A stretch of DNA of 64,000 nucleotides from Lentinus brumalis (lineage: Eukaryota > Basidiomycota > Agaricomycetes > Polyporales > Polyporaceae): contig MARA01000004.1 in NCBI GenBank assembly GCA_001792895.1, positions 2,480,001 to 2,544,000 of the forward strand, in the 5' to 3' direction. Below the pieces are notes generated by a model. It was given only the letters and a program-made list of their open reading frames with translations. It had not been told where the DNA came from and ran no database searches. Position 1 is the stretch's first letter. Each line of letters starts with the position of its first letter. The position numbers and the translations under genes are program-made. This document shows, piece after piece, positions 1 through 11,559 of this stretch.

Positions 1-475
1 GCAAGGCGACTACCCATGTGCATGAGGAGATCGCACCCGTGACCAGGTATCATGACCAATACATCGCGGACCCACAGCACTGCGAGCATGAGGAGGCCCT
101 TGGTATGGAGGACGACACTGAGGCCGCTATGGGTCCAGCGCATGTGCAGGCTATCAGTGTACGATCTTCAACGGAGGTCACTGTCCAGTCGCAGACGAGC
201 GAGCTGTCGGCACTCATGGTGTTGCCTGAGACACCATTCTTCCACCTGGACCTCACCAGCGCGGTACGGGCAGCGGAGAGAGGACTCTCCCGAGTAGGAC
301 GTAGTAAATTTGTCATGAAATCTGCGCAGCCCTTGGACAGCTGACTGGTAGCTATAGGTATATCTAGCTCCGACAAGGACAAACCTATGATGGGATAATG
401 CGGATACATTTACTAATTAAACGTCGAGTTTGGGTTCGTCCGCCGAGGAAAAGCTATGATTTGCGTGCTTTCCCG
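1..475. other. Left-edge region without a recognised gene
   Basis: Both strands are open for about 110 codons (plus strand to the stop at 342-344, minus strand about 50-409). Neither translation resembles a family I know. The plus-strand frame is open from the window edge, so it could be the last exon of a gene that starts outside. The flank also carries a gene relic at 476-835, so degenerate or mobile-element-derived DNA is equally possible. Confidence 0.3.
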
Positions 476-835
476 TCAACATTGAAATTCCAAGGCCAAC
501 CTGTCCCGTTTCACTTGCTCCTCTGAGACAACGCGATATAGCGAAGGAGACAAGCCTTCGCACCAGACATCGTAGCTAGTCAACACCGACAGCGGCACCG
601 CGAGCTGAGCTTGGCTATGCGGCCATGCGACAGTCGGTATGTGACCCTCTGGCGGTAGGCGAATTATATGGTATCCTGGGCCGGAACGGGACTGTGGGTT
701 GAAGGACAATAGGACTCGTATGACGAAGTCGGCATGATAGGGGTGCCCGACTTCAAGTCCCCGGAGTCGTGATCAGGTGTCTGGGACGTCGATGTCGTTG
801 GCGGTCCTCGCGATATCCTGCTTGAGGATTGAAGT
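476..835 (-). pseudogene. Relic of the C-terminal end of the P-loop NTPase family
   Basis: Reading the minus strand from about 835 to the stop at 476 gives a continuous frame that matches the end of the intact 790-aa protein at 27415-30050. Shared blocks are VIRVLLSF against VIRVLMSF, LSVLTSYDVWCEGLSP against VSVLTSYDIWCRGLSP, and VSEEQ followed by LEFQC against LELQC. An in-frame TGA at 773-775 interrupts it. A single C-to-T change in a CGA codon would explain that stop. Nothing resembling the P-loop, Walker B or central parts of the family is visible upstream. The similarity, the stop and the missing parts are seen directly; calling it a dead, 5'-truncated paralogue is inference. It could also be the last exon of a gene with unusual splicing, but the stop lies inside what looks like contiguous coding sequence. 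Confidence 0.75.
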
Positions 836-1367
836 CCGCCGTCGGTATGGGGTGCTTGGTAGGAACTAATGCTGTGTTGTGTACTGGCGGACGTGGTTCC
901 TACCCTTTCCTACCACCGGTAAGTGCCATACATATATATGTACAAGCTTCCGTTACCCACGTACTGACTCAGGACGCGGTGATACGCGCACCGGACCCTT
1001 GGCTCGAGTTGTAGTCACTAGTACTGTCAGCACACGGTCCAAGAAGATACTACAGTATCACGAGTGTACACCGCGAACACGATGATATCCCGGTGTACGT
1101 GAGACGCGGTTGAGGCCGCCGAGGATTCCTCCAGGTGCAGGCTGTGTATCAGTGTACGGCATTCAGCGGCAGCTTCCTACGCTTTCGCAGTGCAGTTCGT
1201 CCCGCCCGTGGAATGGGTCTCGGCTTCCGTCCAGTGGTGCAACTGGAATGAAGATAGTGGTGATTCGGACTCCAGGGCCATTTTGTTCGACTATCATATA
1301 GATGAAGTGTAGCAGTAAGAGCAGTCTGTACCTTCTAGTCGAGCTTAGAGCATCGAAACAAGAAGAC
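836..1367. other. Intergenic, nothing recognised
   Basis: Short open stretches exist in several frames, but none has recognisable motifs or paired splice sites. A 25-bp stretch around 975-1000 resembles 31165-31190, which also lies upstream of a member of the NTPase family; the match is too short to interpret. Confidence 0.4.
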
Positions 1368-2557
1368 TTAGACGTCAGCGGTGGTCCACACCTTGAGGGT
1401 GTCGTCGGCGTCCTCTATGGCTTCCACGAGCTTGCCAAGATTCTCTCCCGTCTCGTCATCCAGGTCTTCTACAGGCTCAGTAGGAGCATATACGAGTTGA
1501 CTCTCAAGGAGCTCGCCGCATACTCCTGGGCCGCTCAACGCTGAGGTGAGCTTGTGCAAGGATGCCTGTGGGCACTTGAACTGCTGCGGCGTCAGAAGAG
1601 CTCGTCTCATTAAGAATCCCATAACCAACCTCGACGGTGCGTCTACCATCCTCTATGTCTTCCGTCTCGAAGTCTTCTGCGTCAGCGTCCAACGCAACTT
1701 CGACTAACTTTTCCAAGCGAGCGTCGATGTCGTCTCCAGCATCGAGAGCGACCTTGACGCGTCCTTCCCGCTTGAAGAGGAACTTGACGTCGGCCATGCG
1801 ACCACTGTTCACACCATCAGAAGTAGTATGTCAGAAGATCAAAGTAACATACCCGTTGTCCTTGAGAATTGTGCTCAAGAACTTCACAGTGCGGTTCGGG
1901 TTGTCAGACAAGCATTCTCTTCAAGGCTTCAGGAACCATGCATCTCGTATCTGATGGAGGAGCCACTCACACAATCATGCCGACAGACCCGGGACCCATC
2001 ACTTCAAACACCAGATGCGCGTCGCCCTTGTCCTTCCCGCCGGCAGCCTGAAGGGGACGCGTTCGCAGCAGAACTTGTTGAGCCGGACCATGTACTGTCA
2101 CGTACCTTCTTCAGGGCATTCTCAATATTGTCCTTAGGCACTCCGGAGTCCTTAGCGCGTCTGAGCGCGGCCGCAAGAGCATTGTTTTGCTCAGGATCGG
2201 GGCTTCCACCATCTGCACGGTGAGATGGGTCAAGGTACAGCTCATTGACGACCTCGGTACGCACTGCGAACAGCAAGTACAATTTCCTATGAACACCGGT
2301 CAAATTTACCACCAGCAGCCATGATAAGGAATGCGCGCACCCTGTATGCCCTACTGTACAGCGCACCCTTCTGAATATCGTTGACGCCCTTCTTCTGCTT
2401 GATTTTTGACCACTAGAATATGCCCAGTCAGTCTTCGTGACGCAAAGTAGTCCGAATTTCTGACTTTGTTGTGACCAGCTAGCTGTCTCGATGTATGATG
2501 GAAGCTGCGAGCTTGCAGGGTGAAAGGACGGTATAGCTGCCGCAGAAGTGATGTCAT
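1368..2557 (-). CDS. TACO1: TACO1/YebC-family mitochondrial translation factor
   Basis: Eight exons join to 828 nt (275 aa): 2465-2557, 2341-2412, 2265-2286 (a 22-nt exon), 2106-2212, 1971-2047, 1853-1918, 1630-1804 and 1368-1583. The ATG at 2555-2557 begins a basic, Ser/Arg/Leu-rich leader typical of mitochondrial import. The mature part opens with the family signature AGHNKWSKIKQKKG and continues with VLAVRNGGSPDPEQNNALAA, VPKDNIENALKK, GGKDKGDAHLVFEVMGPGSV and LSDNPNRTV. All three YebC domains are present and length is normal. Human TACO1 promotes translation of COX1 mRNA; bacterial YebC proteins assist translation of difficult proline-containing stretches. The family call is secure; the exact client mRNA here is inference. 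Its 5' side faces the unrelated gene ending at 2820. Confidence 0.93.
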
Positions 2558-2819
2558 GAAGTTTGAAGCAGAGTAAGTCTTCGAGTACTTACAGTACTTC
2601 ACGACACAACGGCTCAGCGCTTGCATCCAACCCTAACCACGGGGATGATGCTCAAGCGCTCAAGGCCAATGCTGGCAATTCATGTAAGTATCTTCTCGCA
2701 GGCACTCATTGCAACCGAACACAGAGAGTAATACCTATCTAGCTAAGTCACAGCAAGGATACCGCTGCCAAGCAAACCTTGGGCGTAATCCATAGCCGTC
2801 CAATCTGGATAGTTCTGGT

Positions 2820-3802
2820 CTACCCGCTGTTCAAGTTGTCGATCGGTGCGTCGAGGAAGCGTGCTTGGGCATGGGGCGTGGTCCGTACCCCCGCTGATTG
2901 AGTAAGTGATTGATTGCCGGAGGCCGCAAGGGTACGCAGGGGAGACTGTACAACAATAGCGGCCCGCTCGATGAATGCCGCATCACGTTCGCGTGCAGCA
3001 GCAGCAATTGCAGCTGCAACAAACTCTTGCATGCTCACGGAAAGAGGTGCCACTTCTGAGAGCATTGAAGCAGATGAGGTGAATGTCCATGCCGACCTCT
3101 CTGACTTCGCACGAACGCTGTATCAGACTCTTGACGAGCCGTCACCGCCGCATTCTGGGCTTGTACAGATGGGTCCCGGGGCTCAGGTGGACTCGGAGAG
3201 GACGAGGCATCTGTCTGCTGGAAGAACGCTCGAAACCGCTGCGCTTCGTCGCTAAGATCACACCGTAAGTCACTTGTTTGGCATATATTGAAGTTAACCA
3301 CTCACGAGTCTCGAATCACAGCCTTCTCGACATCGTCGTTCTTGGCCTTCCAGCGGTGCTCTCGTTCCGTACGTGCAGCCTTTTCAATAAGCGTCCCCCT
3401 CAGCTCCTTCTCGCCTTGAATCCATGTCTCCTTGCTTTTCGCCCTCATCAGCTCGCAGTAAAAGGACTCGGAAGCCTGTTTCAACCTCGTCATGAGCTCT
3501 GCGCCCTCCATTCCCTGGACAGTCTCGGCTCCTGAAGAGTTCGGCTCCTCTGCACCCTCCTGGCGGTGCTCTGTCTCCGGCATAGCGCCACTACTGAAGC
3601 CCTCGACATATGAAGTGAGATACGCATCCTCTGGAACCGTCACCACCGGGTCGGCCGCGAGAGTTTCGAGATCTCTTCGCGATCCGGCATTGCGCGGGGC
3701 TTCCGAGATCATGGAATGCTTGGCACGTCGTGCAGCTGCACGGGCTTCGCGAGCTCTAGCAGCAGCAGCAAGGTGGGACGTTCGAGCTTTGCGTCGGGCC
3801 AT
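2820..3802 (-). CDS. Hypothetical basic/coiled protein, 295 aa
   Basis: I do not recognise this protein. Three exons (3306-3802, 3097-3251, 2820-3055) add to 888 nt with consistent phases; introns are 54 and 41 nt. The start is the ATG at 3800-3802. The N-terminus is very basic and Ala/Arg-rich (MARRKARTSHLAAAARAREA, then further RAAARR-like runs), suggesting nuclear or nucleolar location or nucleic-acid binding. The middle has a charged predicted helix (around ELMRAKSKETWIQGEKELRG), and the C-terminal exon contains an Ala-rich helix (VAAAIAAAARERDAAFIERA). No catalytic motif, signal peptide or membrane segment is visible. It is transcribed away from the uL15m gene across a 283-bp shared promoter. 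The 41-nt second intron is short and its donor (GTCGGC) weak, so the C-terminal third is less certain. Confidence 0.6.
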
Positions 3803-4085
3803 TGTGGGGCGAGTAAGCAGTGGGGGTGTGGTGACGTGTGGAACACTGTAAAACAGAGACGTATTATGTGTCAATTTTGTACGGAACCTGCATGGAACGA
3901 TCACAAGTTGCGCCCCCCTTGTGCCACTCGTCGTTCAAGCTTGAGCTTGAGCTTGAGCGTCTACATACAGCGCCGTTTCGGCCCAAAACAGGCAGGAGCG
4001 CTTGCGTCCCACTACCTGGCCCCGAACCCCGACCAACCCACCCACCGGCCGTGTCTACGTTCTTTGCAGGCTTGGTGGCGCCAGA
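3803..4085. promoter_or_regulatory. Divergent promoter, hypothetical gene / uL15m
   Basis: This 283-bp gap separates two start codons that point away from each other. Around 3938-3960 there is a short tandem repeat of an AGCTTG hexamer. No TATA box is obvious for the ribosomal-protein gene. Confidence 0.5.
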
Positions 4086-5025
4086 ATGTCTGGCGTAGCT
4101 GTTCGTTTCAAGGCGACCTCGGGTCGTGTGAACCTCTTCAATCTTTCGCCAGCTCCTGGCTCGACGTCAACGGTATGACTGGCTTGCACTCATAAGTAAT
4201 GGGAAGGATCTGAAGCGTCCACTGCAGCAAAAACGCCTCGGTCGCGGTCGAAGCTCAGGTCTTGGAAAGACATCCGGAAGAGGTCACAAGGGTCAGAAGG
4301 CTCGCGCGGGCAACGGCAAGCCGAAGGCTGGTTTTGAGGGAGGTCAGACACCAATCGTCAAACTCTTCCCGAAGAGGGGTTTCGTGAACCAGTGCGTCCT
4401 ACTCGTCTTGTCCAAGTTACCTTTCTCACTTTTATCAGAAACGCGAAGACATATGCACCAGTGAACCTGGACCGCCTCCAACATTGGATTGACCAGGGAC
4501 GTATCACGTCCTCCCCGGAGAAGCCTATCACCGCGCGGGAGTTGCTTATGAGTGGGTGCATTCACCAAGTGCATGATGGTATTAAGTTGCTTGGCGATGT
4601 GAGTCCTCCCTCGTCTCTGTCTTGTGCCGTTCTTGAACCTCCCAATAGGGCGCAGAACATCTGAAGACCGCCATCCACATCACCCCCTCCCGTGCTTCCC
4701 AAAGTGCCATCCGCGCCGTTGAGAAGAAGGGTGGTACGGTTTTCTGCAAGTACTATAATGACCTGGCCCTTCGCGATTGCGTGAAAGGGAGGACAGACCG
4801 TACAGAAGCCGCGCCCACACGGAAAACGGATATCCGTACGTCTCCCTGCTCATCTGTTCTGTGCATTTGTTCAAGTCTTGTCCAGTCTGGTATACATCTT
4901 GGCGGAACCGTGGTTACCTATCGCCCACCGCGTTGTCGAAGATGCCTGTTGTGGAGGAGCGCTGGAAGACGCTTGCGAAGCAACTGCTGTCGTTCAAGAC
5001 GCAGGAGTACGAGAAGACCAAGTAG
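4086..5025 (+). CDS. MRPL10: Mitochondrial ribosomal protein uL15m
   Basis: Five exons (4086-4172, 4228-4391, 4439-4598, 4649-4835, 4886-5025) give 738 nt, 245 aa. The protein opens with a short leader ([14 protein letters not shown]) and then the bacterial L15-type glycine-rich signature [20 protein letters not shown], followed by [20 protein letters not shown] and [10 protein letters not shown]. Downstream come the L15 globular region ([20 protein letters not shown]) and a fungal C-terminal extension ([17 protein letters not shown]). uL15 is an early-assembling protein of the large subunit; the yeast mitochondrial homologue is Mrpl10. All four introns are 47-57 nt with good GT-AG ends. The gene converges on YME2 with 282 bp between the stop codons. 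Confidence 0.93.
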
Positions 5026-5307
5026 TCTGGTCGATGCTTTACACTACCCCACTTATATCATGCCCTTGCTCTGCGCCTTCCCTCGCTGCTAGGGACCCGT
5101 TCTGCTCTCCAGTGGACAATTGACGGTGCCCTCAGCACCGCTCGTGGTCTCGGAGGCCTCTTGCCCCAGTGTTAGCCTGAGCGGTGGTAAGTACTTTACG
5201 GGTACAGTGATCCGAAATAGCAAAAATGAGCGGTCAATAGCATCGTATGTGCGGAATGATCAGCCCCCGAAAGTTCCAGGTGGTGCCTCCAAATCAACAT
5301 ATGCCTG

Positions 5308-8300
5308 TCACCGACCACCCTTCGACAGGGTCTTCTTAAGGTGTGCGTTCTCCTTCTCCAAGCTCTCAATCTTCTGCTCCGCAGCACGCATCTTCTTCAG
5401 CAAATAATGTTCGCGCATTTCCACGGCGCGCTGCGAGCCCCACCAGCTCGCCGTGCCCGCGTCGACGTCCTTGAGCACGAGCAGCTCGTCCTCACATGCC
5501 TTGACCGTCACCTCGGCAGACGCGATAACCTTCTCGTTGAACGCAATGTCCTGCGTCGCCTTGAAGACGGAGTCTGGCAGGAGTTGTCAGCCTGAGCCAG
5601 CAACCGGTGGACATAGTGTGGATACTCACCGCCCACGAGTCGCTCAAACACGAACTTGTACACGGGCTTTCCAGGCTTGATGGTCGATGGACGGCCTGTG
5701 CTCAAGCTTAGCCAACAACCCACAAATGTACATCTGACAATAGCGTACCATTGTGAGTGTTGATGGTGATCAGCTCAGCATGCTCCATGTGGCGCAACGG
5801 AGTCTCATCGCCCTTGAAGGGGAAATCTGCAAGGACCTCGTGGTACGAGATCTGCCATGACAATAACATATGGTCAGCGAACACAGTCAACGCTACCGCA
5901 GCTTCACTCTGCAGTCTATATGTGTACGCACCTCCGGTTGCTTCGACAGCTGCTTCATCAGGATCCAGGCCTGCTCCCTCGTCCACGGCAGGCTCTTGGC
6001 ATCCTCGATGTCGTCCCCGAACGCATTCTTGCGCAGCTCGCTCACGCCGCGTGTGACGATGTCGTCCACAGCCTCCTCCACGGTCATCCCGCTGCGCACC
6101 TTGTGGACGAGCTGCAGATACGAAAGTCGAGGTCAGCGATCCACACTTGCCTGGAGAACACAGGCGGTGAGTACGTACACTCTCCAGGTCACTCGCGCGA
6201 CCGCCGAGCCGGGCAATGTACGAGAGTTGCGCCTGCGAGAACTTGACGTCCATGCCGCTGTCGTGCAGCTTCTGCTCGACAAACGAGAGAGCGCTGGCGT
6301 TGTCGGCATCCGACAGCGAGATTTGGTTCAGCGGCTTTGAGGGAAGGGCTGAGGAGCATTTTTGTGTCAGCACCTCGTTTCACCACAACCCTTCAGGAAT
6401 GAGAACATGTGGCTCACCCTTTGCTAGCCGCTTCACGTTCTCGCGATTGTCACTGACGACAAGAACGTGCGCGATCTATCCAGTCGAATGCCCGTCAAAC
6501 AACGGCTGGTCCGCGAGATATCGAGCCACTTGCCTGGTTCTCTGCCAAACTCGCCGCCCACTGCGCCAGGACGTCCAGCAGCTCCTCTTTCCTCTGTCCT
6601 CCACCTTTGCTCTCGAAGTTCTTGATGACAATGACCGGCATCGCCTCCACGGTCTGCATGTCCTCGGAGTGCTGCTGGTTCTGCTTAGCTTCCTTCGCCT
6701 TCCTCCCCTCCTCCGCGATCTTCTCACTCATCCCCTCTTCCGCATCCGGGTTCGCCTGCACCTCGGCATGTGGCAGAACGTCCGCGTCGGCCTCGGTAAA
6801 GCGCTCTACGCCCATCCCGAGCTCGCTCATGATACCATTTCCACAAATTGCATCAATGCGGCCGTCGTGCCACAGACCTTTTTCTATCCGCTCACGGAGC
6901 GCCTCAGCCTCCTTCTTCTTAATGACCTCCTGCTCTGCCTGCTTCGCTCGTCGTTCCCGAAGCGCCTTCTGCGACGCGTTGCTGCGAGCGAGGCCACGTC
7001 CGACGACGTCTAGGATCTGCTTGAGCTGCTCAGGGAGCGACGAGCTCAGCCCGGCTGCACAATGGGGCGCGCGTCAGGAGAATCGTGTCACAGGTGCGGA
7101 GTGGACACACCTTTCTGGCCAATGATACCGACGCTGGCGAGGTCGATCATGTTGTTGAGAGAGTTGAGGAAAGAGAAGACGGGCCAGTACCCAGTCTGAT
7201 TCGCGAGACCAGAGACTAGGGCCATTTCAGACGACGCCTTGGACAGCTCTCCGACATCGATCACCATCGCTTTCCTGGACCATAGGAGCACATCAACATA
7301 CGGCATATAACATCAGGCCTAGGGCGGACGTACCGTCCGCTCTCCTTGAGCAGAGTAGAAAGCATGCGAGTCTTACCGCTTCCTTGTGGACCATGCACGA
7401 AAGCAATGGTACCTGAGTGATATCGGCATCAGACGACCAAGCAGTCTTCGAGCATGATGAGCCTTACTGGGCAGGTCAGCCAAGTACTTTCTCAAGGCTT
7501 CTTCCGCCTCCAGCCTCTCCTTCCACACGCCTCCCTTTACTAGAGAGGGCTCGGCGTCCGCAGCATTGAAGGTAAACCTGTCGATGGTATTCGCACGGAG
7601 CCACTTGTAGATGGTGAACTCTGCAGGGTAGTTTGTCAGTAAGGTGAAATGGTGTGTGCCCTTCGCGCGACTCACCCTTGTAATCGAACCAGTCGTTCAT
7701 CTTGCCCTCGACCATGAACACTCGGATTGGATCAAATATCTGCAGGTGCGTGAGATTCAAGCATGCATGCAGGAGTTCTGTAGCTACATACCGCATATGT
7801 AACGGTGCCGACCAGGAAAAAGAGAATGGGCAAGAAGACTCTCGGGTGGTTGGCAATGTAATCCCTTACGGCGTGAGCAGCAATTGGTTGCGAGTAAGAT
7901 GTCCGTAATGTCGTGGCGGCGGAGGATGACGTGGGGATCTTGAGTGCGTGGATAGTGTTCCTCGCAGAGGTGGCAGCGCGGAGGCTGCGGAAGTTCACAA
8001 GGGCCGACCGCAAAGTCCCGGCAGGAACAGGAGAGGGAGGAGTTATGTCGTGAATTTTGCCATATGGCTGATGAAATCATCAGATACACACAAGTGTAGT
8101 GATTCGTATAGGACTTACCCTGAGCAGGCGGTATAACGACTCTTCGGGCACATCTGGTCCATCGAAGGCGACCCGCAATACTGGCGAGACGTAGCGGGCC
8201 ATGTCCTGGGATGTAATGAGCGCACACGGCAGGTAACACAGGTCCAAATGAACGTACCTCCCGCCAAGGTGAACCCTTCACGAGCCATACTTCTCCGGAG

Positions 8301-8873
8301 GGGAATCCGCACCAGTTTGGCACACCTCCATGTGAGTGAATATGCTTCCGCAAGTTCTCGAGAATCGTTTCCAAAGCGTTCCCTGTGTCCGAAGCATTGT
8401 ATCTGAACTTGACGAAGACGCCGCCGTCCTTGATGTGGGGTTCGAGAGAGACGAGCTCGAAGCCATGCGTGTTGACGTTTGACAGCAGGGTCCGTAGCCT
8501 CTGTAGCAAGGTGTCTTCTCGTGCAATCCCAATGTATGTGCGCACGCTAAGTGTAAGTTCGGTGCAATGTCAGTAAACGAAGCGCGGCTTGACTATGTCC
8601 CTGACTTACTCCAGTCTGCCCAGCTTGACCGGGAAGACTGAGTCAACCCAGAGCCAACTCTCCTGCGGCTACACAACGTCACAAATAGCGCAAGCCTCGC
8701 GCAAAAGGGCGCACCTCAAGCTTGACTTCCTCCTTCACTTCCTCCGTGGAATTAGGTGCGACCGCATTATCGGTGTAATGCCTACGGTGTCGGGCGACGG
8801 CGACGGCCGAGCGCGGTACCAGCGTTCTTGACGATGAAGCGGCAAGTGTTCTGAGCATCATATTCGAGGCCAT
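5308..8873 (-). CDS. YME2: Mitochondrial inner-membrane escape protein Yme2 (RNA12 type)
   Basis: A many-exon gene on the minus strand. The first exons are 8715-8873, 8610-8668, 8258-8546, 8119-8205, 7792-8067, 7676-7739 and 7468-7620, with matching phases; the rest run to the stop at 5308. The ATG at 8871-8873 begins an Arg/Ser-rich mitochondrial leader. Next come a segment with RRM-like features (PNWCGFPSGEVWLVKGSPWRE) and a single membrane helix (VFLPILFFLVGTVTYAV). The RNA12 AAA-like domain has a clear Walker A, HGPQGSGKTRML (about 7340-7400). The C-terminus is a heptad-rich coiled coil (YLLKKMRAAEQKIESLEKEN). Yeast Yme2 sits in the inner membrane and affects mitochondrial DNA escape, nucleoid structure and processing of mitochondrial transcripts. 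A GGA microsatellite lies just 5' of the start. An MCB doublet 89 bp upstream suggests cell-cycle control (inference). Confidence 0.9.
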
Positions 8874-9184
8874 CGCATGTCCGGGGTGCGAAGCAAGGAG
8901 AAAGAGGAGCAGCCTGGAGGAGGAGGAGGAGGAGGAGGAGAAGGGCGAATTGCCTGTTGGCACGCGTTCAGACGCGTCCGGTCGCGGCAGGTGACGTCAA
9001 GCCCATAACAGGCAGGCGGAGGCTTGTGATCCTAACACGCACAAGCAACCGCTACGCGCGATTCGCGACTACTTACGCTACTTACTTATTGATCTACCTT
9101 CAGTGCTAGTATTTTCTGCCCTTTGACATTCGCCTGCTCGCGCTCGAGCATAGTCAAGCTACTGCACGCATACTTCGAGGCGCG
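8874..9184. promoter_or_regulatory. Divergent YME2/TRAPPC13 promoter with MCB doublet and CRE
   Basis: The 311-bp gap between divergent starts contains ACGCGTTCAGACGCGT at 8962-8977, two MluI cell-cycle boxes with centres 10 bp apart, and a full CRE palindrome TGACGTCA at 8992-8999. The doublet is 89 bp from the YME2 ATG and about 208 bp from the TRAPPC13 ATG. The same element recurs at 20621-20636 and, with one base changed at its edge, at 39895-39910. Motif presence is seen; binding by MBF or a bZIP factor is inference. Confidence 0.65.
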
Positions 9185-11509
9185 ATGGACGGAAGCGGGC
9201 AGCTGCTGTCGCTGAAGGTGATGCGGGTCTCGGTATGTGGCCAACCTGAGCAATACATGAACGATACTTCACATACACACCCATAGCGCCCCTCACTAGG
9301 CAGCGCATGGGAGCCGTTCTATTCGAGCTCGCCCTCTCTGTCCGCCCATTCCACGGCATCCATCGCCTCCCTTCAAGGCAAGACCCCGCTGCCTGGACAT
9401 CCTAAGACCCTGCGCGACCTCACACACATCACCGAGCTGCTCACCCTTCCCTCCTCCTTCGGTGCAATCCAGCTGGGCGAAACGTTTTCTAGCTGTCTCT
9501 CCATCAACAACGATGCGAATGTCGACGTCGATGGCGTGACAGTCCGAGTCGAAATGCAGACTGCGTCGTCCAAGGCGACGCTCGCCGAGTTCGGAGGGCC
9601 CGAGCAAAGGCTCTCCGTAGGCCAATCTCTCGAGCGGATCGTCAGCCACGAGATCAAGGAGCTCGGTCAACACGTCCTCGGCTGCACCGTCACGTACCGC
9701 ATGCCCCCAGGGATGCGCCCGCCCCCGGGGCAGCCCTCGGACCCCCAGGAGCCCGGGGTACAATCATTCCGTAAGTTCTACAAGTTTGCCGTGAGTACCC
9801 AGCTCCCCCTTCGATACGACACCTAAGATATGTGGCTATCTCTCTGTCAGGTTACGAACCCTCTGTCCGTCAAGACCAAGGTTCACTCCCCGCGCGCACC
9901 CACCGCGCTGCTGTCCCGTGAAGAGCGCGAGAAAGTGTTCCTCGAAGTACACATACAGAACCTCACCCAGGACGCCATGTGGCTCGAACGAATGCAGTTC
10001 GAATGCGTGGACGGATGGCAGGTGCAGGACGCGAACATCATGGACAACACCGCCGCTGGGTCCAAGGAATACCTCTTCTCTGGCTCAACTGCGCTCATGC
10101 AGCCTCAGGACATCCGACAGTACATCTACATCTTGTCACCTAAGGTCCTACCCGCCTTTCCGATCACGCATGCTCCCGGTGCCATCCTCGGCCTCGGCAG
10201 ACTAGACATCTCCTGGAGGTCGTCGTACGGCGAGCCTGGCCGGCTCCTCACGTCGGTACGCGTTACATCTTCTTCGTGACAAGAACTCAGAACTCAAACT
10301 TCCATTGCAGACATTGTCGCGTCGTATTCCCCTCATACAAGCACCTGCTCGTCCGCAAACGCCCCCGCCCGGCTCACATCCTGTCATCAAACCGCCTCCT
10401 TCCGCAATCCCACTGCATCTACAACGCAGCAACACCGTGGGAGGCACGCCCTCCCGTCCTCAGTCCCCGTCACATCACCAGCGCGCACAAAGCCCTCCCG
10501 TCAACCCTCCTGGGCCCGCACCCTACCGCGGCCGCCCTGCAAGCATGGGCACTCCGGCGCGCAGCCAGACACAGTCGCCAGGACCCACTACTCCTACGAC
10601 GACGTTCGCCCCAACTGCCCAGCGGCTGCCCGACGACGTGGAAGTCGACCTAGTGGTAACCTCAGTACCCCGTGTCTCCCTAGCGGTCGACAAGCCTTTC
10701 GACATCTCGTTCAGGTTAACGGCACAGTCCCTCGTCCCCACCGCAAGACCCAACGAGCCCCGAAGACAGCGCGTCATCTCCCTCGTCGTCCAGCACGCAC
10801 AGCCCCCCAAACAAGTGAGCGTCGCAGCCGCGGTCGCATCCGCAGTGGCCACGTCAACGGGTCCACCACAGGGTACATGGACACCGCGGATGCCCTCATC
10901 CGGGTTCTCCACGCCCTCGCCTAACGCGACGCCGATGCGGGGCGACTTCGAAGACACCCTCGCGCAGCGGCTGCTCGTCGCGTCCCCGCGCCAGATGCAC
11001 GCCGACGGAGCCGAGTCGGATGGCGGAGAGACCCCTGGCCCATATACGCACGCCGCCGGACGTGTCTACGACCTTCCCCCGCCCGAACTGCGCACAGACC
11101 CCGGCACGGAGGCCAAGCCAGGACCGTCGGACGGGATTGTCTTCCTCGGCACCTCTGCGCTGTTCCTCCCGCCCCTGCGCTTCCCGGTCCCAGTCCCCCC
11201 GTTGCCATCGGTGCACGAACCAGGGCATGCGCGCGGCGTGTCGAGTAGCACGGACAGCTCGGTGGAGAGCGATAACGAGGATATGCCGCTTGTGCCGGAC
11301 CGACTGAAGGCCACGGCGTCGCAGGAGTTCGCGCTCTCGTATTTGCCGCTAAAAAGTGGGTTTCTGAACGTGGGGGGCTCCGCGTCCTGTTGGTAGAGGA
11401 CCGGCTCGCGGACGACGACGATGGCGGAGACGGGGCCCTGGGACTGCCGATGGAGCCGAGGATACTGAAGGAGTGGGACATCGTGGCGGAGGTATGGGTC
11501 AAGTCGTGA
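9185..11509 (+). CDS. TRAPPC13: TRAPP complex subunit 13 (DUF974), apparent frameshift near the 3' end
   Basis: Exons are 9185-9232, 9287-9790, 9851-10255 and 10311 onward. The protein matches TRAPPC13 throughout: LLSLKVMRVS at the N-terminus, IQLGETFSSCLSINND, HEIKELGQHVLGCTVTY, FRKFYKF, VKTKVHSPR, VFLEVHIQNLT, QPQDIRQYIYIL, LGRLDISWRSSYGEPGRLLT and FDISFRLTAQS. A long Pro/Ser-rich insert follows the fourth exon start, as is usual in basidiomycetes. The subunit belongs to TRAPP complexes that act on Rab GTPases in Golgi traffic and autophagy. The frame ends early at 11396, but the conserved tail (LRVLLVEDRL to EWDIVAEVWVKS, stop 11507-11509) follows in the next frame. The switch point is the G6 run at 11372-11377, where a seventh G would restore the frame. 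Only 50 bp separate its stop from that of BMT2. Confidence 0.88.
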
Positions 11510-11559
11510 TGGCGCGTTCTAGTGGTCTGAGCTACCCTGTCGTTTGCCTGTGGCGGAAT

